Assembly: GCF_022829445.1 (NCBI RefSeq)
Contig: NZ_JAKSXY010000023.1
Span: forward strand, 1-42,269
Direction of reading: 5' to 3'
Source of the DNA: Methylobacterium sp. J-068
GTDB lineage: Bacteria; Pseudomonadota; Alphaproteobacteria; Rhizobiales; Beijerinckiaceae
DNA length: 42,269 bases
Position numbers and translations under genes: made by a program. The notes under the pieces were generated by a model. It ran no database searches. It had not been told where the DNA came from and saw only the letters and a program-made list of their open reading frames with translations. Every line of letters begins with the position of its first letter. Position 1 is the first letter of the stretch. Shown here piece by piece: positions 8,100-16,839 of this stretch.

Positions 8100-8273
8100 T
8101 CAGGCGATCGGGCGGGCGACCGGGCAGGCGGCGCGAATGTCGTCGGGAAGCGAGGCGAAATCCACGTAGCCCGCCTCACGCGCCATCGCGTCGAGGGCGG
8201 AGGTCTCGTCGAGGGCGCTTCCGGTCCAGAGCACCGCGCCGTTCGTCTGCTGCCGGATCTCGAAGATGCTCAT
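8100..8273 (-). CDS. Small conserved-type hypothetical protein, 57 residues
   Basis: The frame begins MSIFEIRQQTNG and ends PVARPIA. Its middle, SALDAMAREAGYVDF, resembles many small Rhizobiales proteins that carry a 'DAMARDAGY' helix next to a short beta sheet. It has one cysteine, no membrane segment and no signal peptide. A GAGG run lies about 12 bases before the ATG, slightly far. Its stop lies just beyond a strong terminator whose orientation fits it, which supports expression. The function is unknown. Confidence 0.65.
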   Translation of the reverse strand: MSIFEIRQQTNGAVLWTGSALDETSALDAMAREAGYVDFASLPDDIRAACPVARPIA

Positions 8274-8507
8274 GATTCGTTAACCTCGGCTCGGGAAAGG
8301 TCTATCATGCCGCCAACGTGCGGTGACGCTGAAGGTTGCACGATCCTGCCGCGCTCGGCGGCTCGAACATCGGCTCCCGTCCCGGCCACGGGGTGCGCCA
8401 TGACATCACCCGGCACATCGCTCAGCGCCAGCGCGCCGGACGACGCCTTGAAAACGCCGGTCTCGCCCCGCAGGCATCCGGCTTCCGCCGCCGAGACGCG
8501 AAACCCG

Positions 8508-9707
8508 ATGCGCCGCCTTCCTCTCCTTCGTGCCGGCGTCCTCATCCTCGCCGCGAGCTTTGCCGCCGGACCGGCCCGGGCGACGGACGCCCCGGCGGTT
8601 CCCGATCCCGCTTCCGTCGCGCCGGCCGTGACGGTGGCGACGGCGGTCCAGCGGGAGGTGGTGGAGCAGGCCGTCGTCACCGGCACCCTCGTGCCGCGCG
8701 ACGAGATCCTCGTCGCCCCCGAGATCGAGGGCCCCCGCATCACCGAGCTGCTGGTGGAGGAGGGCGCGCAGGTCGCGCGCGGTCAACCCCTGGCGCGGCT
8801 TTCCCTCGAGATGATCGTCACCCAGGAAGCCGCCAACGCCGCCGCCATCGCCAAGGCGCAGGCCGCGATCATCCAGGCCCGCAGTCAGATCGTCCAGGCG
8901 GAAGCCGCGCAGGTCGAGGCGAACCTCGCGCTGGAGCGCACCCGCAGCCTCATCCGCACCGGCAACGCCACGGCGGTGACCCTGGAGCAGCGCGTCTCGA
9001 CCGCGCAGGGGAACGAGGGTCGCCTCGCCGCCGCCCGCGGTGGCCTGCAACTCGCCGAGGCCGACCTCGCCACCGCGCGGGCGCTCGGGACCGAGATCGC
9101 CCTCAGGCGCGCCCGCACCGAAATCCGTGCGCCGGAAGCCGGCATCGTCAGCCGCCGCACGGCCCGGGTCGGCGCCATGGCGAGCACCTCCGGCGAGCCG
9201 ATGTTCCGCCTGATCGCGCGAGGCGAGATCGAGCTCGAAGGCGAAGTGCCCGAGATCTGGATGCCGCGCCTGCGTGTCGGCGCCCCCGTGCGGCTCGACT
9301 GGGACGAGGGGCGCGCCCTGAAGGGCCGTGTCCGCCGGATCGACCCCGAGATCGACCGTGCGACCCGGCTCGGGCGCGTCCGCATCGGCCTCGATGCCGA
9401 TCCCTCCTTGCGGATCGGCGCCTTCGCGCGCGGCAAGGTCGAAGTCGCGCGCCGCGCCAGCGTGGTGGTGCCGCTCTCGGCCGTGCTCTACGGCGCGGAG
9501 GGCGGGGCGAGCGTCTTCGTCGTGGCCGACGATCGCGTGGAAGCCAGGACGGTCGTCCCGGGCCTGTCCACGGACGGGTCCATGGAAATCCGGTCCGGGA
9601 TCGCGGACGGGGAGACGGTGGTCGCGCGCGCCAGCAGCTTCCTGCGCGACGGGGACCGCGTCCGGGCGGTCGTCCCGGCCCGGAAGGCGGCCGATGCCGC
9701 GCGCTGA
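8508..9707 (+). CDS. RND efflux pump periplasmic adaptor
   Basis: This membrane-fusion protein has 399 residues and links an RND pump to an outer-membrane channel. From the chosen start it has a clear export signal (MRRLPLLRAGVLILAASFAA, cleavage near ARA-TDA). A lipoyl half-motif (TELLVEEGAQVARGQPLARL), a long alanine-rich helical hairpin (about 105-185), the second lipoyl half (TEIRAPEAGIVSRRTARVGA), a beta barrel and a membrane-proximal domain follow. The frame is open to 8307 upstream, but those residues precede the signal peptide and are unlikely to be used. The permease starts 12 bases downstream, so the two are co-transcribed. No TolC-type gene or TetR regulator is adjacent. Confidence 0.92.
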   Translation: MRRLPLLRAGVLILAASFAAGPARATDAPAVPDPASVAPAVTVATAVQREVVEQAVVTGTLVPRDEILVAPEIEGPRITELLVEEGAQVARGQPLARLSLEMIVTQEAANAAAIAKAQAAIIQARSQIVQAEAAQVEANLALERTRSLIRTGNATAVTLEQRVSTAQGNEGRLAAARGGLQLAEADLATARALGTEIALRRARTEIRAPEAGIVSRRTARVGAMASTSGEPMFRLIARGEIELEGEVPEIWMPRLRVGAPVRLDWDEGRALKGRVRRIDPEIDRATRLGRVRIGLDADPSLRIGAFARGKVEVARRASVVVPLSAVLYGAEGGASVFVVADDRVEARTVVPGLSTDGSMEIRSGIADGETVVARASSFLRDGDRVRAVVPARKAADAAR

Positions 9708-9719
9708 TCGGATGAACCC

Positions 9720-12700
9720 ATGCGCCTGAACGTTTCCGCCTGGGCGATCCGCAAGCCGATCCCCTCGATCGTGCTGTTCCTGGTGCTGGTGGTCCTCGGG
9801 CTCGTCAGCTTCCGGGCCCTGCCGATCACGCGCTTTCCCAACATCGACATCCCGATCGTCTCGGTCCAGGTGCTGCAATCGGGTGCCGCGCCCTCCGAAC
9901 TGCAGACCCAGGTCACCAAGGTGGTCGAGGACGCGGTGGCGGGCGTGAAGGGCGTCAAGCACGTCATCTCGACGATCTCGGAAGGGCTCTCCAGCACCAC
10001 CATCGAGTTCCGCCTGGAGGTGAACAGCGACCGGGCGGTCAACGACGTCAAGGACGCGATCTCGAAGGTGCGGGTGAACCTGCCGCGCACCATCGAGGAG
10101 CCGATCATCAACCGCGTCGAGATCGCGGGCCTGCCCATCATGATCTACGGCGCCTCCGCGCCCGCGATGACGCCCGAGGACCTGTCCTGGCTGATCGACG
10201 ACGTCATCGCCCGGCAGGTGCAGAGCGTGAAGGGCGTCGGCGGCGTCGAGCGCCTCGGCGGCGTCGCCCGCGAGGTCCGCGTGACGCTCAGGCCCGACCG
10301 CCTGCTGGCGCTCGGCATCACGGCGGCGGACGTGAACCGGCAATTGCGCCTCACCGCCGCCGACATGGCGGGCGGGCGCGGCGAACTCGGGGGCCAGGAA
10401 CAGTCGATCCGCACGCTCGCGGGGGCCGCCAGCCTCGACACCCTGGCGGAGACCTCCATCATCGTGCCCGGCGGCCGCAAGGTCCGCCTCGACGAGCTCG
10501 CCACCCTGGTCGACGGCTCGGAGGAGCCCCGCACCTTCGCGCGCTTCAACGGCGAGCCCGTGGTGGCCTTCGCGATCTCGCGCTCCACGGGCGCCAGCGA
10601 CGCCGAGGTGGCGGTGGGCGTCGCCAGGCGCATCGCGGAACTCGGCGTCCGGTATCCGGGCGTGCGCTTCGACCTGATCGACACCTCCGTCATCAACACG
10701 GTGGGCAACTACCACTCGGCGATGCTGAGCCTCGTCGAGGGCGCGGCCCTCGCGGTCATCGTGGTGTTCCTGTTCCTGCGCGATTGGCGCGCGACGCTGA
10801 TCGCCTCGATCGCCCTGCCGCTCTCGGTGCTGCCGACTTTCTGGGTGATGAGCAGCCTCGGCTTCTCCCTGAACGCTGTCAGTCTCCTCGCCATCACGCT
10901 GGTCACCGGCATCCTCGTCGACGACGCTATCGTGGAGATCGAGAACATCGTCCGCCACATGCGCATGGGCAAATCGCCCTACCGCGCCGCGCTGGAGGCC
11001 GCCGACGAGATCGGTCTGGCCGTCATCGCCATCACGGCGACGATCATGGCGATCTTCGCCCCCGTCTCGTTCATGAGCGGCATCGCCGGGCAGTACTTCA
11101 AGCAGTTCGGCCTCACCATCGCGGCGGCGGTGTTCATGTCGCTCCTGGTGGCGCGCCTGATCACGCCGCTGCTCGCCGCCTATTTCCTGCGCGACCACGG
11201 CCCCGACCACACGCGCGAGGGGTTCGTCATGTGGGGCTACACCCGCGTGGTGGCATGGTCGGTGCGCCACAAGTTCATCACGCTCGTGCTGGGGCTCGCC
11301 TGCTTTGCCGGCTCCATCATGTCGACCGGCCTGCTGCCGGCGGGCTTCCTGCCGGCCGAGGACGCGGCCCGCACGATCTTCGTGGTCGAGCTTCCGCCGG
11401 GCGCGCGGCTCGCCGACACCACGCAGGTCACCGACGCTCTGGTGGAGCGCATCCGCGCCCTGCCGGAGGTGCGCAGCGTGTTCGTCGACGGCGGCCGCCA
11501 GCTTCCCGCCAAGAAGGAGGTGCGCCTCGCGACCTTCACCATCAACCTGACGCCGAAGAACACGCGTCACCGCACCCAGAAGCAGGTCGACATCGCCGTC
11601 CGGGCGATCCTGCACGAGGAGCCGGACATCCGGTTCTGGGCCCTGCGCGAGGGCGGACAGCGCGACGTCACCCTGATCGTGTCGGGCCCCGACAAGGCGG
11701 TCGTGGCCGAGACGGCGGCCAAGCTCCAGCGCGAGGCGGCGGGCGTGCCCCACCTCGTCAACGTGCTCTCGACGGCGCCCCTCGACCGCACCGAGATCCG
11801 CATCCGCCCGAAGGCCGGGGTCGCGGCCGAACTCGGCGTCTCGACCGATCTCATCGCCGAGACGGTGCGGGTCGGCACCATCGGCGACATCGGCGCGAAT
11901 CTCGCCAAGTTCAACACCATCGACCGGCAGGTGCCGATCCGGGTGCAACTGCCCGAGCGCCTGCGCGGCGACCTCTCGCAGCTCGAGACCCTGAAGGTGC
12001 CGGTCAAGGGCGGGACCGCCGTGCCGCTCTCCACCGTGGCCGATCTCAGCCTCGGGCGCGGCCCCACCGCCATCGACCGCTACGACCGCGCCATCCGCGT
12101 GGCGCTGGAGGCCGACATGGAGGGCTCGGACGCGCTCGGCTCGCTCATCGGCGCGATCCTGGCCCTGCCCACCGCGAAGGACCTGCCGCCGGGCGTGACC
12201 ATCCGCCAGACGGGCGACGCCGAGGTGATGGGCGAGGTCTTCGAGGGCTTCGCGCTCGCCATGGGGGCCGGCCTGATGATGGTCTTCGGCGTGCTCGTGC
12301 TGCTGTTCGGCAACTTCCTCCAGCCGCTGACCATCCTGTTCTCGCTGCCGCTCTCCATCGGCGGCGCGATCCTGGGCCTGCTCATCTTCAACAAGCCGAT
12401 CTCGATGCCGGTGGTGATCGGCATCCTTATGCTGATGGGCGTGGTCACGAAGAACGCCATCATGCTGGTCGACTTCGCCGTCGAGGAGATGAGCCGGGGC
12501 GTGGACCGCGCCACCGCGATCATCGATGCGGGCCGCAAGCGCGCGCGCCCCATCGTGATGACCACCATCGCGATGGCGGCCGGCATGGTGCCCTCCGCCA
12601 TGGCGCTCGGCATCGGCGGCGAGTTCCGCGCCCCGATGGCGATCGCGGTGATCGGCGGCCTCATCGTCTCGACCGGGCTGTCGCTGATCTTCGTGCCGGC

Positions 12701-12863
12701 GATCTTCGTGTTGGTGGACGACCTCTCGCGCCTGTTCGTGCGCCTGTTCGGCCGCTTCATCGGCGCGGTGGACGAGCCGACCGAGGGTGCCTTCGCGCTG
12801 CCCCGACCACACTCGGACAATGCCCCGAAGCCGTTTCCGCCGCCCCGCATCGCGGCGGAGTAG
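9720..12863 (+). CDS. RND family efflux permease (AcrB/MdtB type)
   Basis: This inner-membrane proton-driven exporter has 1047 residues, the full length for the HAE-RND family. The first membrane helix (IRKPIPSIVLFLVLVVLGLV) is at the N-terminus and two large periplasmic loops follow. The proton-relay pair D401-D402 lies in GILVDDAIVEIENIVRHM and the relay lysine is K911 in GVVTKNAIMLVDFAVEEM. These match D407, D408 and K940 of AcrB. It works with the adaptor encoded just upstream and with an outer-membrane channel encoded elsewhere. The substrate cannot be told. A bidirectional terminator follows. Confidence 0.96.
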   Translation: MRLNVSAWAIRKPIPSIVLFLVLVVLGLVSFRALPITRFPNIDIPIVSVQVLQSGAAPSELQTQVTKVVEDAVAGVKGVKHVISTISEGLSSTTIEFRLEVNSDRAVNDVKDAISKVRVNLPRTIEEPIINRVEIAGLPIMIYGASAPAMTPEDLSWLIDDVIARQVQSVKGVGGVERLGGVAREVRVTLRPDRLLALGITAADVNRQLRLTAADMAGGRGELGGQEQSIRTLAGAASLDTLAETSIIVPGGRKVRLDELATLVDGSEEPRTFARFNGEPVVAFAISRSTGASDAEVAVGVARRIAELGVRYPGVRFDLIDTSVINTVGNYHSAMLSLVEGAALAVIVVFLFLRDWRATLIASIALPLSVLPTFWVMSSLGFSLNAVSLLAITLVTGILVDDAIVEIENIVRHMRMGKSPYRAALEAADEIGLAVIAITATIMAIFAPVSFMSGIAGQYFKQFGLTIAAAVFMSLLVARLITPLLAAYFLRDHGPDHTREGFVMWGYTRVVAWSVRHKFITLVLGLACFAGSIMSTGLLPAGFLPAEDAARTIFVVELPPGARLADTTQVTDALVERIRALPEVRSVFVDGGRQLPAKKEVRLATFTINLTPKNTRHRTQKQVDIAVRAILHEEPDIRFWALREGGQRDVTLIVSGPDKAVVAETAAKLQREAAGVPHLVNVLSTAPLDRTEIRIRPKAGVAAELGVSTDLIAETVRVGTIGDIGANLAKFNTIDRQVPIRVQLPERLRGDLSQLETLKVPVKGGTAVPLSTVADLSLGRGPTAIDRYDRAIRVALEADMEGSDALGSLIGAILALPTAKDLPPGVTIRQTGDAEVMGEVFEGFALAMGAGLMMVFGVLVLLFGNFLQPLTILFSLPLSIGGAILGLLIFNKPISMPVVIGILMLMGVVTKNAIMLVDFAVEEMSRGVDRATAIIDAGRKRARPIVMTTIAMAAGMVPSAMALGIGGEFRAPMAIAVIGGLIVSTGLSLIFVPAIFVLVDDLSRLFVRLFGRFIGAVDEPTEGAFALPRPHSDNAPKPFPPPRIAAE

Positions 12864-12892
12864 GGCGGCGGAGCAGGGTAGACCTTGCCAAA

Positions 12893-12928
12893 CGAAAAGG
12901 CCCGGACCTCACGGTCCGGGCCTTTTCG
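12893..12928. terminator. Bidirectional terminator
   Basis: A perfect 16-base stem (12893-12908 with 12913-12928) surrounds the loop TCAC. The arms contain AAAA and TTTT, giving U tracts on both strands. It closes the rightward RND operon and the leftward gene that ends at 12957. Confidence 0.92.
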
Positions 12929-12956
12929 ATTCCGAGCGATGGAGAACCTTGCTTGC

Positions 12957-13151
12957 TCAGCCCTCGGCGCGCGCGGCGAGGCGGCTCGCGGCGAAGCAGA
13001 GGCCGCCGGCGACGATGAAGAGCACCACGAAGGTCTTCACGGTGGCGTAGAACAGGGCCGGCTCGATGCCCGCATCGGTGTAGAGCACCGCGCCGATCGC
13101 GCAGATCGGCAGGAGCAGGAGGATCAGGAGCGGGGTCAGCGGGCTCTTCAT
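12957..13151 (-). CDS. Small membrane protein, 64 residues
   Basis: The protein starts MKSPLTPLLILLLLPICAIG and has two predicted membrane helices (about 5-24 and 34-56) with a short basic tail. I do not recognise a family. The ATG at 13151 lies behind GAGAGACCCC. The wider frame to 13241 adds arginine-rich residues that do not look real. It sits between the sensor kinase gene, 129 bases upstream in the same direction, and a terminator. Confidence 0.7.
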   Translation of the reverse strand: MKSPLTPLLILLLLPICAIGAVLYTDAGIEPALFYATVKTFVVLFIVAGGLCFAASRLAARAEG

Positions 13152-13280
13152 GGGGTCTCTCAACCTCTGTCGGACCCGGTTCACCGGCCCCGTGTGGCGT
13201 TCACTGCGCCCCTCATAGCATCGCGAGGCGGGGCGCGCCAAGGTCGTGCGGCCAAGCTCTTCGACGCATCGGGACCGGGT

Positions 13281-14672
13281 TCAGGCGGGAATCCGCACCG
13301 TGGCGCGCAAGCCCCCGAGCGGACTGTCGTGCAGGTTAACGTCGCCACCATGCGCCCGGGCGATGTCGCGGGCGATGGACAGGCCGAGACCGGAGCCGCC
13401 GGCATCCTGGCGCGCGTCGTCGAGGCGCACGAAGGGCTTGAACACCTCCTCGCGCTGGTCGGGCGGAATGCCGGGGCCGTCGTCGTCGATGGAGACCAGG
13501 AAGGCGCGCGCCTCGCGCCGGCCGGTGATGGACACCGTGTCGCCGTAGCGGGCGGCGTTGGCGGCGAGGTTGAAGAGGCAGCGGCGGATCGCGTCCGGCC
13601 GCAGGGTCACGTGGGGATGGTCCTCCATTTCCACGGTCTCCACGTGGGCGCCGAGGCGCTCGACGTCGGAGCGCAGGTCCTCCAGCAGCGCGCGCATGTC
13701 GGTGGGGACCGCCACCTCGCCGGAATCGCCCCGCGCGAAGGCGAGGTAGGCCTCCAGCATCCGGCTCATCTCGTCGACGTCGCGCTGCAGGTCCTCCACC
13801 TCCGGCGTCTGCTCCACGAGCGCGAGGGAGAGCTTGAACCGCGTGATGATGGTGCGCAGGTCGTGGCTGACCCCGTTGAGCATCGTCGTGCGCTGCTCCA
13901 TCGCCCGCTCGATGCGCCGCTTCATCTCGATGAAGGCGTGGCCCGCCTGCCGGACCTCGCGGGCGCCGCGCGGCCGGAACTCGATCTCGCGGCCCTTGCC
14001 GAAGCTCTCGGCCACGGCGGCCAGCCGCAGGATCGGCTTGATCTGGTTGCGCAGGAACAGGATCGCGACGCCGAGGAGCACCAGGGACGAGCCGCTCATC
14101 CAGAGCAGGAAGATATGCGAGTTCGAGGCGTAGGCCATGCTGCGCCGCGCGGTCACGCGCATCACCCCGTCGGGAATCGAGACCCGGATCTCGATCAGGC
14201 TGGAACGGCCCACCGTGTCGATCCAGTAGGGCCGGCGGATCTGGCGCCGGATCTCGTCGGAGAGCGCCTCGTCCAGGATGGAGAAGAACGGTCGCGGCCC
14301 CGCGGGCGGAAGCTTGGCCCCCTTGAGGATGTCGACGTCGAGGTTGAGCCGCTCGCCCGCGATCCGGCTCAGGGTCTCCGAATCCTTGTCCTGCGGATAG
14401 CTCTCGTAGATGTCGATCAGCGCGGCGACGTCGGCCGTGACGGCAGCCGAGAGGCGGCGCGTCACGAGCTGCCAGTGGCGCTCCATGAAGGTGTAGGCGA
14501 TCACCGACTGGAGCAGCACCACCGGCGCGATGATGATGATCAGCGAGCGGGCGTAGAGCCCCTTGGGCAGCACGTCGCCGATGGCGCGCGCGACGAGGCG
14601 CCAGATCCGGGCCGGACGGGGAAGGGCGGCGAGCCAACGCGCGGTGCGCCCGAGGAGGCCGGTGGCCGCCAT
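13281..14672 (-). CDS. Sensor histidine kinase, EnvZ-like
   Basis: This membrane kinase has 463 residues. Helix 1 (about 43-62) and helix 2 (about 186-207) flank a periplasmic sensor of about 120 residues, then come a HAMP linker, a HisKA domain with H270 in NGVSHDLRT, and an ATPase domain with the N box (NLAANAARYG), G1 (DDDGPGIP) and G2 (GSGLGLSI). The partner response regulator ends 4 bases upstream, so the genes are translationally close. The start MAATGLLGRT at 14672 was chosen because upstream residues overlap the regulator gene. The set MarR - OmpR-type regulator - EnvZ-like kinase recurs in alphaproteobacteria. The signal sensed is unknown. Confidence 0.93.
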   Translation of the reverse strand: MAATGLLGRTARWLAALPRPARIWRLVARAIGDVLPKGLYARSLIIIIAPVVLLQSVIAYTFMERHWQLVTRRLSAAVTADVAALIDIYESYPQDKDSETLSRIAGERLNLDVDILKGAKLPPAGPRPFFSILDEALSDEIRRQIRRPYWIDTVGRSSLIEIRVSIPDGVMRVTARRSMAYASNSHIFLLWMSGSSLVLLGVAILFLRNQIKPILRLAAVAESFGKGREIEFRPRGAREVRQAGHAFIEMKRRIERAMEQRTTMLNGVSHDLRTIITRFKLSLALVEQTPEVEDLQRDVDEMSRMLEAYLAFARGDSGEVAVPTDMRALLEDLRSDVERLGAHVETVEMEDHPHVTLRPDAIRRCLFNLAANAARYGDTVSITGRREARAFLVSIDDDGPGIPPDQREEVFKPFVRLDDARQDAGGSGLGLSIARDIARAHGGDVNLHDSPLGGLRATVRIPA

Positions 14673-14676
14673 GACC

Positions 14677-15402
14677 TCAGTCGACCGCGAGGCGGTAACC
14701 GACGCCCCGCACCGTCTGCAGGAACAGGGGATTGGCCGGGTCGACCTCGGTCTTGCGGCGCAGGCGGTTGATCTGCACGTCGATGCTGCGCTCGGCCGCG
14801 AGCCCGCCGCCCCCGGCCAGGGCCTCCCGCTCGACATTGGCGCCCGCCGCCTGGGCGAGGATCGTGAGGATCTCGCGCTCGCGCTCGGTGATGCGAATGG
14901 TCTCGTCCTCCCGGCGCAGCTCGCCCCGGTCGATCCGGTAGGAAAACGGCCCGAAGGTCACGGTGTCGTGGCCGAGCGCCCGGCCGTCGCCCCCCGCGCT
15001 GCGGCGCTTGATGATGTTCGAGAGGCGCAGGATGAGTTCGCGCGGCTCGAAGGGCTTGGGCAGGTAATCGTCGGCGCCGATCTCGAGCCCCATCACCCGG
15101 TCGTTCGGGTTCGAGCGCGCGGTGAGCATCAGGATCGGCACCCGCGAGGACTTGCGGACCTCGCGGGCGTAGTCGAAGCCGCTCTCGCCCGGCATCATCA
15201 CGTCGAGGACCAGGGCGTCGAAGACGAAGCACTGCGCCTTGATGCGCGCCTCCGGCACGTTGCCGGCCGACGTCACCCGGAACCCCTGCTCGAACAGGAA
15301 GCGCGCCAGCAATTCGCGCACGCGGCGGTCGTCGTCCACCACGAGGACGTGGGGTGCATGGTCGGGAAGCTCGATGCCCGCCCGGGTGATCGCGGCCGCC
15401 AT
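14677..15402 (-). CDS. OmpR-family response regulator, PetR-like
   Basis: This 241-residue regulator has a receiver domain (about 18-130) with the acidic pocket VVDDD at 21-25, phosphoacceptor D67 in LVLDVMMPG, a conserved Thr in MLTAR and Lys in DDYLPKPFEP. A winged-helix DNA-binding domain ends in TVRGVGYRL. The start overlaps the stop of the MarR gene upstream (TGATG), which indicates coupled translation. The MarR/OmpR pair resembles PetP-PetR of Rhodobacter, needed there for cytochrome bc1 expression. That link is by analogy only, because no fbc genes are in view. Confidence 0.93.
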   Translation of the reverse strand: MAAAITRAGIELPDHAPHVLVVDDDRRVRELLARFLFEQGFRVTSAGNVPEARIKAQCFVFDALVLDVMMPGESGFDYAREVRKSSRVPILMLTARSNPNDRVMGLEIGADDYLPKPFEPRELILRLSNIIKRRSAGGDGRALGHDTVTFGPFSYRIDRGELRREDETIRITEREREILTILAQAAGANVEREALAGGGGLAAERSIDVQINRLRRKTEVDPANPLFLQTVRGVGYRLAVD

Positions 15403-15926
15403 CAGGCGGCGCTCCGCACGCGCCGGGCCATCAGCCGGCGCACGGCGGCGCGCTCCTCGGGCTCGATCATCCCGAACAGGAAGCTCTCGGCCGAGAGCGG
15501 GTTCTCGCGCCCGATCTCCGAATCGGCCAGCGCGCGCGCCACCCGCCGGCTCTGGACCCGGATGAGGTCTCCCGCCAGGGCGGTCCCGGCGGCCGTGCAG
15601 AACAGCAGGCGCTGGCGCCGGTCGCTCGTGCCGGTCTTCTGGGTGATGTAGCCCTGTCCGATCAAATCCTTGAGCACCCGGTTCAGACTCTGCTTGGTGA
15701 TGCGCAGGATATCGAGGAGTTCGGCGATCGTGAGGCCCGGATAGCGATCGACGAAGTGCAGCACCCGGTGATGGGCCCGTCCGAAGCCGTACTGCGCCAG
15801 GATGCGGTCGGGATCGCCGACGAAATCCCGGTAGGCGAAGAACAGCAACTCGATGAGATCGTCACCGGAATCGCCGGCCGTCCGCAGGGCGTCGGCTTCG
15901 ACATCGGGCATCGCGCGGGCTGTCAC
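15402..15926 (-). CDS. MarR family transcriptional regulator, PetP-like
   Basis: This winged-helix regulator has 174 residues from a GTG at 15926, or 169 from the ATG at 15911. The core helix-turn-helix is LTIAELLDILRITKQSLNRVL, followed by the wing (KTGTSDRRQRLLF) and C-terminal dimer helices. The ITKQSLNRVLKDLI wording is typical of the PetP group. It is the first gene of the operon with the response regulator and kinase. An inverted repeat with ATGTCA arms lies about 20 bases before the start, so self-repression is likely. Confidence 0.9.
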   Translation of the reverse strand: MTARAMPDVEADALRTAGDSGDDLIELLFFAYRDFVGDPDRILAQYGFGRAHHRVLHFVDRYPGLTIAELLDILRITKQSLNRVLKDLIGQGYITQKTGTSDRRQRLLFCTAAGTALAGDLIRVQSRRVARALADSEIGRENPLSAESFLFGMIEPEERAAVRRLMARRVRSAA

Positions 15927-15946
15927 GTCGGGGGCGACCTAATTTT

Positions 15947-15965
15947 ATGTCAGTGTTGTTGACAT
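15947..15965. promoter_or_regulatory. Likely MarR-type operator
   Basis: ATGTCA at 15947-15952 and TGACAT at 15960-15965 are exact inverted arms around seven bases, a spacing usual for MarR-family sites. On the minus strand a TAAAAT element (15947-15942) directly adjoins it, so bound protein would block a promoter there. Confidence 0.55.
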
Positions 15966-16105
15966 GTTCCAGCCGCGCTCGAACGCGTCAAGCCGTCCGA
16001 TCGCGGTTGGGCACTGGCGATTCCGCCCTACGGGGCAGCACGGACAGGCCGAGGCTTCCGGCGAAGTCCGGTTCGGAGCCGGGGCGGGCGCGTGCGGACT
16101 GTCTC

Positions 16106-16130
16106 GGAACTCCGGCTCGCACCCGGCGTT
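16106..16130 (+). promoter_or_regulatory. EcfG-type general stress promoter
   Basis: GGAAC at 16106-16110 and CGTT at 16127-16130 are separated by 16 bases. This is an exact match to the -35/-10 pattern read by EcfG sigma factors in Methylobacterium and other alphaproteobacteria. Transcription should begin near 16137, about 28 bases before the DUF3072 start codon. Confidence 0.75.
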
Positions 16131-16164
16131 CACTAGAACATTTCATGAACGACGAGGACCAGAG

Positions 16165-16410
16165 ATGGCGAAGACCCAGCAGTCCGAGACCGAGTCCAAT
16201 CCGAAGACGGACCCGAAGGATACCTCCAACCAGATCAAGGATCCGAGCCAGTGGACCACCGGCGGTGAACCGATGACGGGCGCCCAGGCCTCGTACCTCA
16301 AGACCCTGTCGGAGGAGACGAAGGAGCCGGAGGCGTTCGACCCGGACCTCGACAAGGCCGAGGCTTCGCAGCGGATCGATGCTCTGCGCAAGGAAGCCGG
16401 CAAGGCCTGA
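16165..16410 (+). CDS. DUF3072 domain protein
   Basis: This hydrophilic protein of 81 residues has a polar N-terminus rich in Lys, Asp, Ser and Thr (about 1-35). The DUF3072 core follows: GGEPMTGAQASYLKTLSEET and then DKAEASQRIDALRKEAG. The family has no known biochemical role. The ATG at 16165 lies behind a GAGGACCAGAG run. The exact EcfG-type promoter upstream points to induction in the general stress response, which fits such small soluble proteins. The wider frame up to 15964 runs through the promoter and is not coding. Confidence 0.88.
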   Translation: MAKTQQSETESNPKTDPKDTSNQIKDPSQWTTGGEPMTGAQASYLKTLSEETKEPEAFDPDLDKAEASQRIDALRKEAGKA

Positions 16411-16576
16411 CGCCGGCCGCATGGGCCGGACCGCCGACGGACAGCACCGCGGCGGCCCGGCCTTGCCTGCCATTTCGACGGCGGAAGGCCGACCTTCGCG
16501 GATCGGCTTAAGTCATCGGCAAGAAACCTGCCCTAGACTCGAAGCCGCTGAAATGGACGAAAGACGATCGGCAGCC

Positions 16577-16810
16577 ATGACCAGACTGGAAGCGATCGTG
16601 TCCAGGCATCGGCCCGGTATGGATATCGGAGGCCGAGCCCGCGCGCTCGCGATGCGGTTTCTCAGGGACACCAGCGGTGCGACGGCCATCGAATACGGTC
16701 TGATCGCCGGCCTGACCTTCCTGGCGATCGTCGGCGCCCTTCGCGTCTACGCGGACCGGGTGGGCGCGATGTATCAGTATATCGGCAACAACGTCGCCAA
16801 GTCCTCCTGA
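16577..16810 (+). CDS. Flp/Fap type IVb pilin, orphan
   Basis: This class IVb prepilin has 77 residues from the ATG at 16577. The prepilin peptidase site lies in RDTSG-ATAIEYGLIAG, with the conserved Glu at +5 and Tyr at +6 after cleavage. A single hydrophobic helix (LIAGLTFLAIVGALRVYA) follows, and the mature protein has about 48 residues. The leader of about 29 residues is longer than usual, so a later start (16619 or 16652) is possible. No tad/cpa assembly genes lie nearby, so the product must use a system encoded elsewhere. Confidence 0.87.
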   Translation: MTRLEAIVSRHRPGMDIGGRARALAMRFLRDTSGATAIEYGLIAGLTFLAIVGALRVYADRVGAMYQYIGNNVAKSS

Positions 16811-16839
16811 CCCGGCCCATCCGACGTCCGAATCCGGTC

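Noticed and set aside
8406..12812. 1468-codon open frame antisense to the RND genes
   Set aside because: It is a GC-bias shadow of the real adaptor and permease: rich in His, Arg, Asp and Gly, without motifs. The sense genes are full length.
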